From Streptomyces lavendulae subsp. lavendulae (lineage in GTDB: Bacteria; Actinomycetota; Actinomycetes; Streptomycetales; Streptomycetaceae), in contig NZ_CP024985.1 of NCBI RefSeq assembly GCF_002803845.1, forward strand, positions 2,542,001-2,606,000: 64,000 nt of DNA. Direction: 5' to 3'. The notes below the pieces were generated by a model. That model saw nothing but the letters and a program-made list of their open reading frames with translations, did not search any database and was not told where the DNA came from. Every line of letters starts with the position of its first letter. Positions within the stretch are counted from its first letter, which is position 1. The position numbers and the translations under genes were made by a program. Positions 17,014-25,654 of this stretch are shown piece after piece.

Positions 17014-18630
17014 ATGCGGTTCCTCCCCACGAGTACACGGCGCCTCGGGCTGCCCCGACGGGCCGTCTCGCAGATCCTGCTCACCCAGCTGGCCATCGCC
17101 GCCGGGGTCCTCGTGCTGGCCACCGGGCTCTTCCTCGCCCCGCTCAGCGCCCAGCTGGACGACCAGGCCATGCGCCGCGCGCTGGCCATCGCCCAGAGCG
17201 CGGCGGCGGACCCCTCCCTGGCCTCCGACCTCCTGAGGTCGGGGCCGTCCCCGGACAGCCCCGTACAGGCCGCGGCCGAGCGGATCCGCAGCGCGACCGG
17301 AGCGGAGTACGTGGTCGTCATGGACCTGAAGGGCATCCGCCGCTCCCACCCCAGTCCCGACCGCATCGGACTGCCCGTCTCCACCGACCCCGGCGACGCC
17401 CTGGCGGGACACGACGTCATGGAGATCGACGAGGGCACCCTCGGCCGCTCGGCCCGCGGCAAGGTGCCCCTGGTCGCCGCCGACGGCGAGATCGTCGGCG
17501 CCGTCTCCGTAGGCATCCCCTACGACAGCGTCCGCGACCGGCTGCTCGGCGCCATCCCCGGACTGCTCGCCTACGCCGGCGGGGCCCTCGCCGCCGGCGC
17601 GCTCGCCGCCTACCTGCTGTCCCGCCGGATCCAGCGGCAGACCCGCGACCTCGCGTTCTCCGACATCGCCGGTCTCCTCGCGGAACGCGAGGCCATGCTG
17701 CACTCCATCCGCGAGGGCGTGATCGCCCTCGACGGGGACGACCGCGTACGGCTCGTCAACGACGAGGCCGCCCGGCTGCTGGGGCTCTCCCCGGGCGCCG
17801 CCCGCACCCTCACGGGGCGCCCGCTCGACGAGCTCCTCGGTCCGGGCCGCACCAGCGACGTCCTCGCCGGCCGCGTCACCGGGCGCGACCTGCTCACCGT
17901 CCAGGGCCCGCGGGTGCTGGTCGCCAACCGGATGCCGACCGCCGACGGCGGGGCCGTCGCCACCCTGCGCGACCGGACCGAGGTGGAGCACCTCAGCCGC
18001 GAGCTGGACTCCACCAAGGGGCTGATCGATGCCCTGCGCGCCCAGGACCACGAGCACGCCAACCGCCTCCACACCCTCCTCGGCCTGCTCGAACTGGGGC
18101 TGCACGAGGAGGCCGTCGCCTTCGTGAACGAGGTCGCCGGAGTGCACCGCAGCACCGCCGAGCAGGTCACCGAGAAGGTCCACGACCCCCTGCTGGCCGC
18201 CCTGCTGGTCGGCAAGGCCACCGTCGCCGCGGAGCGGGGCGTCCCGCTGCGGCTGGCTCCCGCCTCCTTCCTCCCCGACCGGCTGGTGGACCCGGGCGGC
18301 CTCGTCACGATCCTCGGCAATCTGGTGGACAACGCCCTGGACGCGGCGGCGGGCTCGGCCGCGCCCGTGGTGGAGGTCGACATCCGCGCGGAGGGCCGCA
18401 CCGCCGTGCTGCGGGTGCGCGACAGCGGTCCGGGCGTCCCCGCCGGGCGCCACGAGGAGATCTTCACCGAGGGCTGGTCGACCAAGCAGCCCGAGGCCCA
18501 CCGCGAACGCGGCCTCGGACTCGCCCTCGTACGCCGTCTCGCGGAGCGGCAGGGCGGCAGCGCCAGGGCCGGGGAAGCCTCGGACGGAGGGGCGGAGTTC
18601 TCCGTCGTGCTCCCGGAGGCCCTGCGGTGA
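17014..18630 (+). CDS. Sensor histidine kinase, CitA/DcuS type
   Basis: A 538-aa membrane kinase. A first transmembrane helix (about 22-46) and a second (about 170-200) bracket an extracytoplasmic PAS-like sensor domain with the family motifs YVVVMDLKGIRRSHP and GKVPLVAADGEIVGAVSVGIPY. A cytoplasmic PAS follows (EREAMLHSIREGVIALD). The phosphorylated histidine is H346 in AQDHEHANRLHTLLGLLELG, the SpoOB-type H-box of this family. The ATPase shows NLVDNALDAA, RDSGPGVP and GLGLALVRRL. CitA/DcuS kinases sense citrate or C4-dicarboxylates outside the cell. The gene overlaps its response regulator by 4 bp. The ATG has no ribosome site and a TACGGT sequence at 17000-17005 could give a leaderless mRNA. 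Confidence 0.9.
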   Translation: MRFLPTSTRRLGLPRRAVSQILLTQLAIAAGVLVLATGLFLAPLSAQLDDQAMRRALAIAQSAAADPSLASDLLRSGPSPDSPVQAAAERIRSATGAEYVVVMDLKGIRRSHPSPDRIGLPVSTDPGDALAGHDVMEIDEGTLGRSARGKVPLVAADGEIVGAVSVGIPYDSVRDRLLGAIPGLLAYAGGALAAGALAAYLLSRRIQRQTRDLAFSDIAGLLAEREAMLHSIREGVIALDGDDRVRLVNDEAARLLGLSPGAARTLTGRPLDELLGPGRTSDVLAGRVTGRDLLTVQGPRVLVANRMPTADGGAVATLRDRTEVEHLSRELDSTKGLIDALRAQDHEHANRLHTLLGLLELGLHEEAVAFVNEVAGVHRSTAEQVTEKVHDPLLAALLVGKATVAAERGVPLRLAPASFLPDRLVDPGGLVTILGNLVDNALDAAAGSAAPVVEVDIRAEGRTAVLRVRDSGPGVPAGRHEEIFTEGWSTKQPEAHRERGLGLALVRRLAERQGGSARAGEASDGGAEFSVVLPEALR

Positions 18631-19334
18631 GCGGGACCCCGAGCGGTGAGCTGGCCGTACTGGTCGTCGACGACGACGTGCGTGTCGCCCGGATCAACGA
18701 GGCGTACGTGGACAGGGTTCCCGGATTCCGCGTGGCCGGCCGGGCCCACTCGGCGGCCGAGGCGCTGGAGTTCCTCACCGGCCGGCCCGTGGACCTGGTC
18801 CTCCTCGACCATTACCTGCCGGACGAGAACGGCCTCGACCTGGTGCGCCGCATGCGCCAGCTGGGCCACCACACCGACGTGATCATGGTCACGGCCGCCC
18901 GGGACCTGGCCACCGTCCAGGCGGCCATGCGGCTCGGCGCCCTCCAGTACCTGGTCAAGCCGTTCGCCTTCGCCGGGCTGCGCGCCAGACTGGAGGCCTA
19001 CGCCGCCCTGCGCCGCTCCCTCTCCGGCGGCGGCGAGGCCGAGCAGGCCGAGGTGGACCGGATCTTCGGCGCGCTGGCCGCGGCCGGTACCCCGAACGAG
19101 CTCCCCAAAGGCCACTCCCCCACCACCGCCGAGCTGGTCCGCGGGGTCCTGCGCACCGCGGAAGGCCCCCTGTCCACCCAACAGGTCGCCGACCGCGCCG
19201 GCATCAGCCGCCAGACCGCCCAGCGCTACCTGAAGCTCCTGGACCGCTCCGGCCGCGTCACCCTGGCCCTGCGCTACGGCGAGACCGGCCGCCCGGAACA
19301 CCGCTACGCGTGGGTGCCCTCGGCGGGCCCCTGA
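18627..19334 (+). CDS. Response regulator, CitB/DcuR type
   Basis: A 235-aa partner of the upstream kinase, starting at the GTG that overlaps the kinase stop (GTGA). The receiver domain has the acidic pair DDD near residue 15, phospho-acceptor D61 in LVLLDHYLPDE, and the conserved lysine in YLVKPFAF. The C-terminal domain (LSTQQVADRAGISRQTAQRYLKLLDRSGRV) is the HTH of CitB/DcuR regulators. It probably activates uptake or use of organic acids. The acetate-type symporter genes that converge on it 4 bp away are a natural candidate target, but their promoter lies at the far end of that operon. Confidence 0.9.
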   Translation: MSGTPSGELAVLVVDDDVRVARINEAYVDRVPGFRVAGRAHSAAEALEFLTGRPVDLVLLDHYLPDENGLDLVRRMRQLGHHTDVIMVTAARDLATVQAAMRLGALQYLVKPFAFAGLRARLEAYAALRRSLSGGGEAEQAEVDRIFGALAAAGTPNELPKGHSPTTAELVRGVLRTAEGPLSTQQVADRAGISRQTAQRYLKLLDRSGRVTLALRYGETGRPEHRYAWVPSAGP

Positions 19335-19338
19335 GGGC

Positions 19339-20931
19339 TCAGACCGCGCCGGCCCCCGTCAGGGAGCGGACCTCCGTCTCCGCGTGCCTGCGCTCGTCCG
19401 GCTCCTCGCCCGAGGTGACCGTCCCCAGCCAGCCCGCGAGGAACCCGAGCGGGATGGAGACGATCCCCGGGTTCTGCAGCGGGAAGTACTGGAAGTCCAC
19501 ACCGGGGAAGAGCGATTCGGGGCTCCCCGAGACCACGGGCGACAGGACGACCAGCAGCACCGCCGGGACCAGCCCCCCGTACACCGACCAGACCGCCCCC
19601 CGCGTGGTGAACCCCCGCCAGAACAGCGAGTACAGCAGCACCGGCAGGTTCGCCGAGGCCGCCACCGCGAAGGCCAGCCCCACCAGGAAGGCGACGTTCA
19701 GGTCCTGGGCGACCAGCCCGAGGCCGATCGCCACCGCCCCGATCCCCACGGCCGCGACGCGCGCCACGGCGACCTCGCTGCGCTGCCGGGCGTGCCGCCG
19801 CTTGAGGGAGGCGTAGAGGTCGTGTGCGACGGAGGCGGACGAGGCGAGGGTGATCCCGGCGACCACGGCGAGGATGGTCGCGAAGGCGATGGCGGCCACG
19901 AACGCGAACAGCACCGCGCCCCCGGTGGACTCCGCGCCCCCGCCGAGGAAGGCCGCCAGCAGCGGTACGGCCGTGTTCCCGGAGGCGTTGGAGGCCCGCA
20001 CCCGGTCCGGCCCGAGCAGGGCCGCGGCCCCGAAGCCCAGCACGATGGTCATCAGGTAGAAGCCGCCGATCAGCCCGATCGCCCAGACCACCGACCGGCG
20101 GGCCGCGCGCGCCGTGGGCACGGTGTAGAAGCGGGACAGGATGTGCGGCAGCCCCGCCGTGCCCAGGACCAGGGCGAGCCCCAGGCTCATGAAGTCGACG
20201 CGGGCGGTCCAGTCGCCCCCGTACCGCAGGCCGGGGCCCAGGAAGCGGGCACCGTACCCGCTGCGCTCGGCGGCGCTGGTGAGCAGCTGGCCGAAGTTCC
20301 CGTGGAAGCGCAGCAGGACCAGCACGGTCAGGGTGATCGCCCCGCCCATCAGGAGGACGGCCTTCACGATCTGGATCCAGGTGGTGGCCCGCATCCCGCC
20401 GAAGGACACGTAGACCACCATCAGGGCGCCCACGCCGATCACGGTGAGCGTCCGCGCGGCGGCGCCCGAGCCGCCGAGCAGCAGGCCCACCAGGCTGCCC
20501 GCACCGACCATCTGCGCGACCAGGTAGAGCACCGAGACCACGACGGAGGAGATCCCGGCCGCGATCCGTACGGGCCGCTCGCTCATCCGGGCGGCGACCA
20601 CGTCGGCGAGGGTGAAGCGCCCGCAGTTGCGCACCAGCTCGGCGACCAGGAAGAGGACCAGCAGCCAGGCGACGAGGAAGCCCACGGAGTACAGCAGGCC
20701 GTCGTACCCGAACAGGGCGATCAGGCCGGAGATCCCGAGGAAGGAGGCGGCGGACATGTAGTCGCCGGCGATGGCGAAACCGTTCTCCATGGGGGAGAAC
20801 AGCCTCCCGCCCGCGTAGAACTCCTCGGCTGAGCCGTGCCGGTTGCGGCTGACCCAGGTGGTGATGCCGAGGGTGACGGCGATGAAGACGCTGAACAGGA
20901 TCAGCGCGAGGGTCTGGTGCTCGCTGTTCAC
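19339..20931 (-). CDS. Sodium/solute symporter, acetate/monocarboxylate permease (ActP/MctC-like)
   Basis: A 530-aa SSS-family transporter with about 13 hydrophobic segments. Family features include SRNRHGSAEEFYAGGR near the N-terminus, ENGFAIAGDYMSAASFLG, VYVSFGGMRATTWIQ, and the ActP-like stretch FVAAIAFATILAVVAGITLA. It should import acetate, pyruvate or propionate with Na+. The GTG start at 20931 overlaps the stop of the DUF485 gene (GTGA), the usual pairing for this transporter. It is convergent with the response regulator with only four bases between stops and no obvious terminator. Confidence 0.9.
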   Translation of the reverse strand: MNSEHQTLALILFSVFIAVTLGITTWVSRNRHGSAEEFYAGGRLFSPMENGFAIAGDYMSAASFLGISGLIALFGYDGLLYSVGFLVAWLLVLFLVAELVRNCGRFTLADVVAARMSERPVRIAAGISSVVVSVLYLVAQMVGAGSLVGLLLGGSGAAARTLTVIGVGALMVVYVSFGGMRATTWIQIVKAVLLMGGAITLTVLVLLRFHGNFGQLLTSAAERSGYGARFLGPGLRYGGDWTARVDFMSLGLALVLGTAGLPHILSRFYTVPTARAARRSVVWAIGLIGGFYLMTIVLGFGAAALLGPDRVRASNASGNTAVPLLAAFLGGGAESTGGAVLFAFVAAIAFATILAVVAGITLASSASVAHDLYASLKRRHARQRSEVAVARVAAVGIGAVAIGLGLVAQDLNVAFLVGLAFAVAASANLPVLLYSLFWRGFTTRGAVWSVYGGLVPAVLLVVLSPVVSGSPESLFPGVDFQYFPLQNPGIVSIPLGFLAGWLGTVTSGEEPDERRHAETEVRSLTGAGAV

Positions 20932-21413
20932 CGGCCCTCCTCCCGGGCCCCGGTGCGCTCCCGGTCACGTTCCTGCTCGAAGACCGTCCAGCGCAGGTCG
21001 AGTGCGGCCCGGTCCCGCCGCAGGCGGGCGTGACGGGCGTAGGCCCAGGTCAGCAGGAAGGTGCTCAGGAACTGCCCGAGCCCCGCGAGCAGGGCCACGT
21101 TCACCGGGCCGAAGACGGGCCGGGCCATCAGCCCGGGTGCCGTGGTGGCGGCGGCCACGTACGCGACGTACCAGAGGAGGAACCCGGCGGTCGCGGGGAC
21201 GACGAACCTTCGATAGCGGCCGCGGACCTCCTGGAAGGCGGCGCTCCGCTGCACTTCGAGGTAGATGTCGGCCGCGCCGGGCCCGGTCCGGCCCGCGGCG
21301 TCCGGGCGGGCCGGGACCGTTTCGCCGCCCTCGCCCCAGCCCACGGCCAGCGCGTCGTACCAGGGGTCGTCCAGCCGGATCGTTCCGGCATCGCGACCGT
21401 CGTGCTTGTCCAC
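20928..21413 (-). CDS. DUF485 membrane protein, symporter partner
   Basis: A 161-aa protein. The DUF485 core begins at EVQRSAAFQEVRGRYRRFVVP and has two transmembrane helices (about 91-112 and 123-145), ending in a basic cytoplasmic tail. The N-terminal 70 residues are a soluble extension. The start is GTG 21413 with AAGGAG six bases upstream. DUF485 proteins are cotranscribed with ActP-type symporters and are thought to help their assembly or activity. The 4-bp overlap with the symporter supports this. Confidence 0.88.
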   Translation of the reverse strand: MDKHDGRDAGTIRLDDPWYDALAVGWGEGGETVPARPDAAGRTGPGAADIYLEVQRSAAFQEVRGRYRRFVVPATAGFLLWYVAYVAAATTAPGLMARPVFGPVNVALLAGLGQFLSTFLLTWAYARHARLRRDRAALDLRWTVFEQERDRERTGAREEGR

Positions 21414-21491
21414 CGAACTCTCCTTGTCCGCCGCCGCATTGGCCGCGTGCCCACAAGGATGTGCTCAATGGTCGATTTCAGGACCGATGTC

Positions 21492-21545
21492 CCGGCGCTC
21501 TTCACTCCTTCAGGTGAGGGAGGGAAGAGCGCCGGTGTGCCGGGA
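21492..21545 (-). terminator. Hairpin after parE
   Basis: A 12-bp perfect stem (CCGGCGCTCTTC at 21492-21503 with 21534-21545) begins 18 nt after the parE stop on the minus strand. It separates parE from the DUF485/symporter operon promoter. Confidence 0.6.
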
Positions 21546-21562
21546 CCGCGTCCCGGCCCGGG

Positions 21563-23683
21563 TCAGGCGTCGATGCGCGAGCGGTCCAGGGTGGCCGCCG
21601 AGCCCGTGATGAACTCCTTGCGCGGGGCGACCTCATTGCCCATGAGCAGGTCGAAGACCTGCTCGGCGGAGTCCAGGTCGCCGATGTTGATCCGGCGCAG
21701 GGTGCGGAAGCGGGGATCCATGGTGGTCTCCGCGAGCTGGTCCGCGTCCATCTCGCCGAGGCCCTTGTAGCGCTGGATGGCGTCCTTGTACCGGATGTTC
21801 TTGCGCTGGTACTCCAGCAGGGTCTGGCGCAGCTCGTTGTCCGAGTACGTGTACACGTACTTGTCCTGGCCCCGCTTGGGCTGGACCAGCTCGATGCGGT
21901 GCAGGGGCGGGACGGCCGCGAAGACCCGGCCCGCCTCGACCATGGGCCGCATGTACCGCTGGAAGAGCGTCAGCAGCAGGCAGCGGATGTGCGCGCCGTC
22001 CACATCGGCGTCGACGAGCAGGACGATCTTGCCGTAGCGGGCGGCGTCGAGGTCGAAGGTGCGGCCCGAGCCGGCCCCTATGACCTGGATGATCGCTCCG
22101 CACTCGGCGTTCTTGAGCATGTCCGAGACCGAGGACTTCTGGACGTTGAGGATCTTGCCGCGGATCGGCAGCAGGGCCTGGAACTCGGAGTTGCGCGCGA
22201 GCTTGGCCGTACCGAGCGCGGAGTCGCCCTCGACGATGAAGAGCTCGCTGCGGTCCACGTCGTCGCTGCGGCAGTCGGCCAGCTTGGCCGGCAGCGAGGA
22301 GGACTCCAGCGCGGTCTTGCGGCGCTGCGCGTCCTTGTGCTGACGGGCCGCGATCCGGGTCCGCGCGGCCGCGACGATCTTCTCCATCACGGCGCGGGCC
22401 TGCTGCTTGTCGTCGCGCTTGGTGGAGGTCAGGAAGGCCTTGAGCTCCTTGGCGACGACGGCGGCGACGATCCGCGTCGCGGCGGAGGTGCCGAGCACCT
22501 CCTTGGTCTGGCCCTCGAACTGCGGCTCGGCGAGGCGGACGGTGACGACGGCCGTCAGGCCCTCCATCGCGTCGTCCTTGACCACGTCGTCCTCGGCGAC
22601 GCGCAGCAGCTTCGCCGAGCGCAGGACCTCGTTGACGGTCTTGGCGACCGAGCGCTCGAAGCCGGAGACGTGGGTGCCGCCCTTGGGGGTGGCGATGATG
22701 TTCACGAAGGACTTGAGGTTGGTCTCGTACCCCGTGCCCCAGCGCAGGGCGATGTCCACGCCGAGCTCGCGGGTGACCTCGGTCGGGGTCATGTGGCCGC
22801 GGTCGTCGAGGACCGGGACGGTCTCCTTGAAGGTGCCCGTGCCGGTCAGGCGCAGCACGTCGCAGACGGCCTTGTCCTGGGCGAGGTACTCGCAGAACTC
22901 GCTGATGCCCCCGTCGAAGCGGAAGGTCTCCTCGGTCTTGCCGGCGCCGTCGATGGCCCGCTCGTCGCGGACCACCAGGGTCAGGCCGGGGACGAGGAAG
23001 GCGGTCTGGCGGGCCCGCTGGTAGAGGGTCTCCAGGTTGAGCCGGGCGTCCTTGAGGAAGATCTGGCGGTCGGCCCAGTAGCGGATCCGGGTGCCGGTCC
23101 TGCCCTTGGGGATGCGCTTGATCTTGCGCAAGCCGTTGGCGGGGTCGAACGGGCTGTCGGCGCCCTGCTCGGTGAACATGCCGGGGACGCCGCGGCGGAA
23201 GCTGATGCCGTGGGTGGAGCTGCCGCGGTCGACCTCGACGTCGAGGCGGGCCGAGAGGGCGTTGACCACGGAGGCGCCGACGCCGTGCAGACCGCCGGAG
23301 GCGGCGTAGGAGCCGCCGCCGAACTTTCCGCCCGCGTGCAGCTTGGTCATGACGACCTCGACCCCGGACAGGCCGGTCTTGGGCTCGACGTCCACCGGGA
23401 TGCCGCGGCCGTTGTCGCGGACCTCGACCGAGGCGTCCTCGTGGAGGATCACCTCGATGTGGTCGCAGTAGCCGCCCAGGGCCTCGTCGACGGAATTGTC
23501 GATGATCTCCCAGAGGCAGTGCATCAGGCCTCGGCTGTCGGTGGAGCCGATATACATGCCGGGGCGCTTGCGAACGGCCTCAAGGCCTTCGAGGACGAGC
23601 AGGTGCCGCGCGGTGTAGTTGGAACCGTCCCGGTCTGCTCCGGACAGCAGCGCGCTGGAAGGCACGGACGTGTCGGCGGTCAC
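21563..23683 (-). CDS. parE: DNA topoisomerase IV subunit B (ParE; GyrB2-type)
   Basis: A 706-aa ATPase subunit. The start is GTG 23683 behind GAGGAG (8 nt); the frame continues upstream without a ribosome site. The GHKL ATPase shows EIIDNSVDEALGG, DNGRGIPVD and the lid GGLHGVGASVVNALS. The TOPRIM metal site is EGDSALGTAKLARN with DADVDGAHI downstream. The C-terminus has KGLGEMDADQLAETTMDP. It should pair with the ParC protein encoded at 2.1-4.6 kb. It lacks the insert and extra C-terminal length of proteobacterial GyrB, as expected for an actinobacterial ParE. The upstream spacer carries a TAGGCT -10-like element and a one-mismatch SOS-like sequence. Confidence 0.92.
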   Translation of the reverse strand: MTADTSVPSSALLSGADRDGSNYTARHLLVLEGLEAVRKRPGMYIGSTDSRGLMHCLWEIIDNSVDEALGGYCDHIEVILHEDASVEVRDNGRGIPVDVEPKTGLSGVEVVMTKLHAGGKFGGGSYAASGGLHGVGASVVNALSARLDVEVDRGSSTHGISFRRGVPGMFTEQGADSPFDPANGLRKIKRIPKGRTGTRIRYWADRQIFLKDARLNLETLYQRARQTAFLVPGLTLVVRDERAIDGAGKTEETFRFDGGISEFCEYLAQDKAVCDVLRLTGTGTFKETVPVLDDRGHMTPTEVTRELGVDIALRWGTGYETNLKSFVNIIATPKGGTHVSGFERSVAKTVNEVLRSAKLLRVAEDDVVKDDAMEGLTAVVTVRLAEPQFEGQTKEVLGTSAATRIVAAVVAKELKAFLTSTKRDDKQQARAVMEKIVAAARTRIAARQHKDAQRRKTALESSSLPAKLADCRSDDVDRSELFIVEGDSALGTAKLARNSEFQALLPIRGKILNVQKSSVSDMLKNAECGAIIQVIGAGSGRTFDLDAARYGKIVLLVDADVDGAHIRCLLLTLFQRYMRPMVEAGRVFAAVPPLHRIELVQPKRGQDKYVYTYSDNELRQTLLEYQRKNIRYKDAIQRYKGLGEMDADQLAETTMDPRFRTLRRINIGDLDSAEQVFDLLMGNEVAPRKEFITGSAATLDRSRIDA

Positions 23684-24131
23684 GCAGTTCGCTCCTCGCT
23701 GAATTTCTTTTCTGGCCCGGTCGGGCGCAGGGGTGGCTCGGCTGCCGGTCAGAGGGTACCGAGGCCTGGTAGAGCCGATGCAACGCCACCCTCGTCGCTT
23801 CACCAGCCTAGTGCAGATCCGCACGGGTGTTCGATCCCCCGTGAGGGTGAAGCAAACATCACGTTCCCTTCCAGGCATGAACCATTTAGGGTTCGGGCAC
23901 GTCCTCATGCACAACCGGCACTCACGCCGGGGAGGACGGGAACTGCTACACAGCGAACGACTGACAACGCGAAACCGTAAAGCAACGCAATACGGCTCCT
24001 TCGCCGCCAACCGGCAGCAGCCGGCCAGCTTCGGAAGGAAGTTTCGAGGAAAAGCCGCGAGCGGGAACGTTTTCGGCCTGGTTGGATGTTGACCCTGGTA
24101 CGACAGCTCGTCGAGCTAGAGAAGAGGCGAC
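23684..24131. other. 448-bp spacer between divergent parE and the small zinc-ribbon gene
   Basis: No credible gene. Leftward, TAGGCT (complement of 23805-23810) could be the parE -10, placing a leader of about 110 nt. CGAAC-N4-GTGCG (complement of 23820-23833) overlaps the expected -35 and differs from an actinobacterial SOS box by one base. Rightward, TTGACC at 24089-24094 is the best -35 match, but no good -10 lies at proper spacing. The stretch 23940-24080 is notably AT-richer than its surroundings. Short open frames across here (for example on the minus strand at 23946-24554) lack any protein-like pattern. Confidence 0.5.
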
Positions 24132-24368
24132 GTGACTACTGTTCTGACACCCGCGACCCCGCTGACGGCCGCTGACCGATGCGACCGTTGCGGCGCCCAG
24201 GCATATCTGCGCGTCGTCCTCCTGAGCGGTGGTGAACTGCTCTTCTGCGCCCACCACGGGCGTAAGTTCGAGCCGGAACTCAAGAAGATCGCCGCGGAAA
24301 TACAGGATGAGACCGAGCGGCTCACGTCCGCTCCGGCCGCTAACGCTGCCGACACCGAGGACCGCTGA
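24132..24368 (+). CDS. Small conserved actinobacterial zinc-ribbon-like protein (DUF7455 type)
   Basis: A 78-aa protein beginning with GTG 24132 after GAAGAGG. The pattern CDRCGAQAYLRVVL, then LLFCAHHGRKFEPELKKIA, provides two Cys in CxxC and a Cys-x-His-His, a likely zinc knuckle. The C-terminal half is a charged helix. Homologues sit beside hrdB and parE in many actinobacteria; function is unknown. It is shorter than most genes but its codon usage fits the neighbourhood, and a terminator hairpin follows. Confidence 0.85.
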   Translation: MTTVLTPATPLTAADRCDRCGAQAYLRVVLLSGGELLFCAHHGRKFEPELKKIAAEIQDETERLTSAPAANAADTEDR

Positions 24369-24417
24369 CACAAGGCCTAACCTCGCATCCGACGAGCCAG
24401 GACCGGCCAGGCCGGTC

Positions 24418-24456
24418 GACGGGCGGCATCTCTGAGAACCAGGGACGCCGCCCGTC
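24418..24456 (+). terminator. Hairpin after the zinc-ribbon gene
   Basis: GACGGGCGGC (24418-24427) pairs perfectly with GCCGCCCGTC (24447-24456) around a 19-nt loop. It lies between convergent genes and may act in both directions. Confidence 0.6.
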
Positions 24457-24567
24457 CTCATATCCGAGGCACTTCCCGGCCCCATGGGCGAGGCCCGTAC
24501 ATCCCCGCACCCCCGTGCAGGGCCGTACGGGCCCCTTGGAGCCCCTCCGGACACCCCGTGCGGTGTC

Positions 24568-25422
24568 CTACGCCCCGCCGGGCCGCGCGGCCCTCTCGGC
24601 GCCGCTCACGAATCCGACCAACGGGGCGATCCGGGTGTACACGCCCGGACTGTCGGCGCGCCCGCAGCCGCGCCCCCACGACACCAGCCCGATCAGCCGC
24701 CCCCCGGCCACGAGCGGGCCCCCGCTGTCCCCCTGGCAGGCGTCCTTGCCGCCGTCCCGGTCCCCGGCGCACACCATGGAGTCCGCCCGGTACTGACCGT
24801 CCGAGTCCCCCGGGTACGCCCGCCGGCAGACGTCGTCGGCGAGCACGGTGACCTGCGCCGCCCGCAGCCCGTACGCGTAGTCCCCGAAGCCGCTCGTGTC
24901 GCCCCACCCGTACACGGCCGCGTCGGTGCCCGCGGCGTACGCCGGGTGGCCGTCCCCGGCCATGGGGAGCACGTACTGCGCCGGAACGGCCTCGGCCAGT
25001 TCCAGCACGGCCAGGTCCCCGGCGTTGCTCCCGGGGTCGTAGGCCGGATTCACCCGGGCGGCGCGCACCGCGATCTCCCGGCCCTCGTCGGCGCGCAGCT
25101 CCGTACGCCCGGTGATCACACGGAAGTCGGCGACGGATTCGACCGGCCCGCCCAGCACCTGCCGGCCCAGGCAGTGGGCCGCGGTCACCACCGTGGTCGG
25201 GGCGACGACGACGCCCCCGCAGAACTGTCCGTCCCGGGTACCCCCGAACCGGTCACGACTGGCGAGGGCCACGACCCACGGGCTGTCGGCCACGTTGACC
25301 GGCTTCCCGCCTATGACCACGCTGTCCGCGGCCACCCCGGGGGCCTGGGCCAGCGGCAGCACGGCCGCTCCCGCCACCAGGGTCAGCGAGCCCGCCAGAG
25401 CACGGGCGAAGGAACGACGCAT
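24568..25422 (-). CDS. Secreted trypsin-like serine protease (S1A)
   Basis: A 284-aa secreted protease. A signal peptide (MRRSFARALAGSLTLVAGAA, cleavage near VAADS) is followed by a short propeptide and the mature chain, which probably begins at VIGGKPV. The catalytic triad is H83 (TAAHC), D136 (NAGDLAVLEL) and S233 (GDSGGP). D227 at the base of the specificity pocket predicts cleavage after Arg or Lys. Paired cysteines (FCGG/AHC, C199/C219, C229/C254 region) suggest disulfides. Streptomyces trypsins act in extracellular protein digestion and in mycelial remodelling before sporulation. It lies downstream of hrdB but behind a terminator-like hairpin and about 230 bp. Confidence 0.92.
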   Translation of the reverse strand: MRRSFARALAGSLTLVAGAAVLPLAQAPGVAADSVVIGGKPVNVADSPWVVALASRDRFGGTRDGQFCGGVVVAPTTVVTAAHCLGRQVLGGPVESVADFRVITGRTELRADEGREIAVRAARVNPAYDPGSNAGDLAVLELAEAVPAQYVLPMAGDGHPAYAAGTDAAVYGWGDTSGFGDYAYGLRAAQVTVLADDVCRRAYPGDSDGQYRADSMVCAGDRDGGKDACQGDSGGPLVAGGRLIGLVSWGRGCGRADSPGVYTRIAPLVGFVSGAERAARPGGA

Positions 25423-25584
25423 GAGGCCTCCTGACTCTGAGTGTGCATGACTCCACCCAGAGTGGGTCGCCCGGTGGCCGGGCGCACCCGCGCGGCCACC
25501 GTCGCGCGCCCCCGCGCCCCGGCCGGTGGAGATCCGGTACGGGGCCGCTCGGGATCCGCTCAGGACCCGGTCGCCGTCCGCCCC

Positions 25585-25622
25585 GGTCCCGGCCCGGGGC
25601 GCACCCGTGCCGGGCCCGGACC
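25585..25622 (-). terminator. Hairpin after hrdB
   Basis: A 13-bp stem with one mismatch (25585-25597 with 25610-25622, GGTCCCGGCCCGG) and a 12-nt loop lies about 30 nt past the hrdB stop on the minus strand. Confidence 0.55.
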
Positions 25623-25654
25623 GGCGGCACCGGACCCTTCGGCCGTTCCGTCGG

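Noticed and set aside
23946..24554. A minus-strand open frame over the small zinc-ribbon gene and its upstream spacer
   Set aside because: It has no ribosome site and no recognisable protein pattern, and it opposes a conserved small gene.
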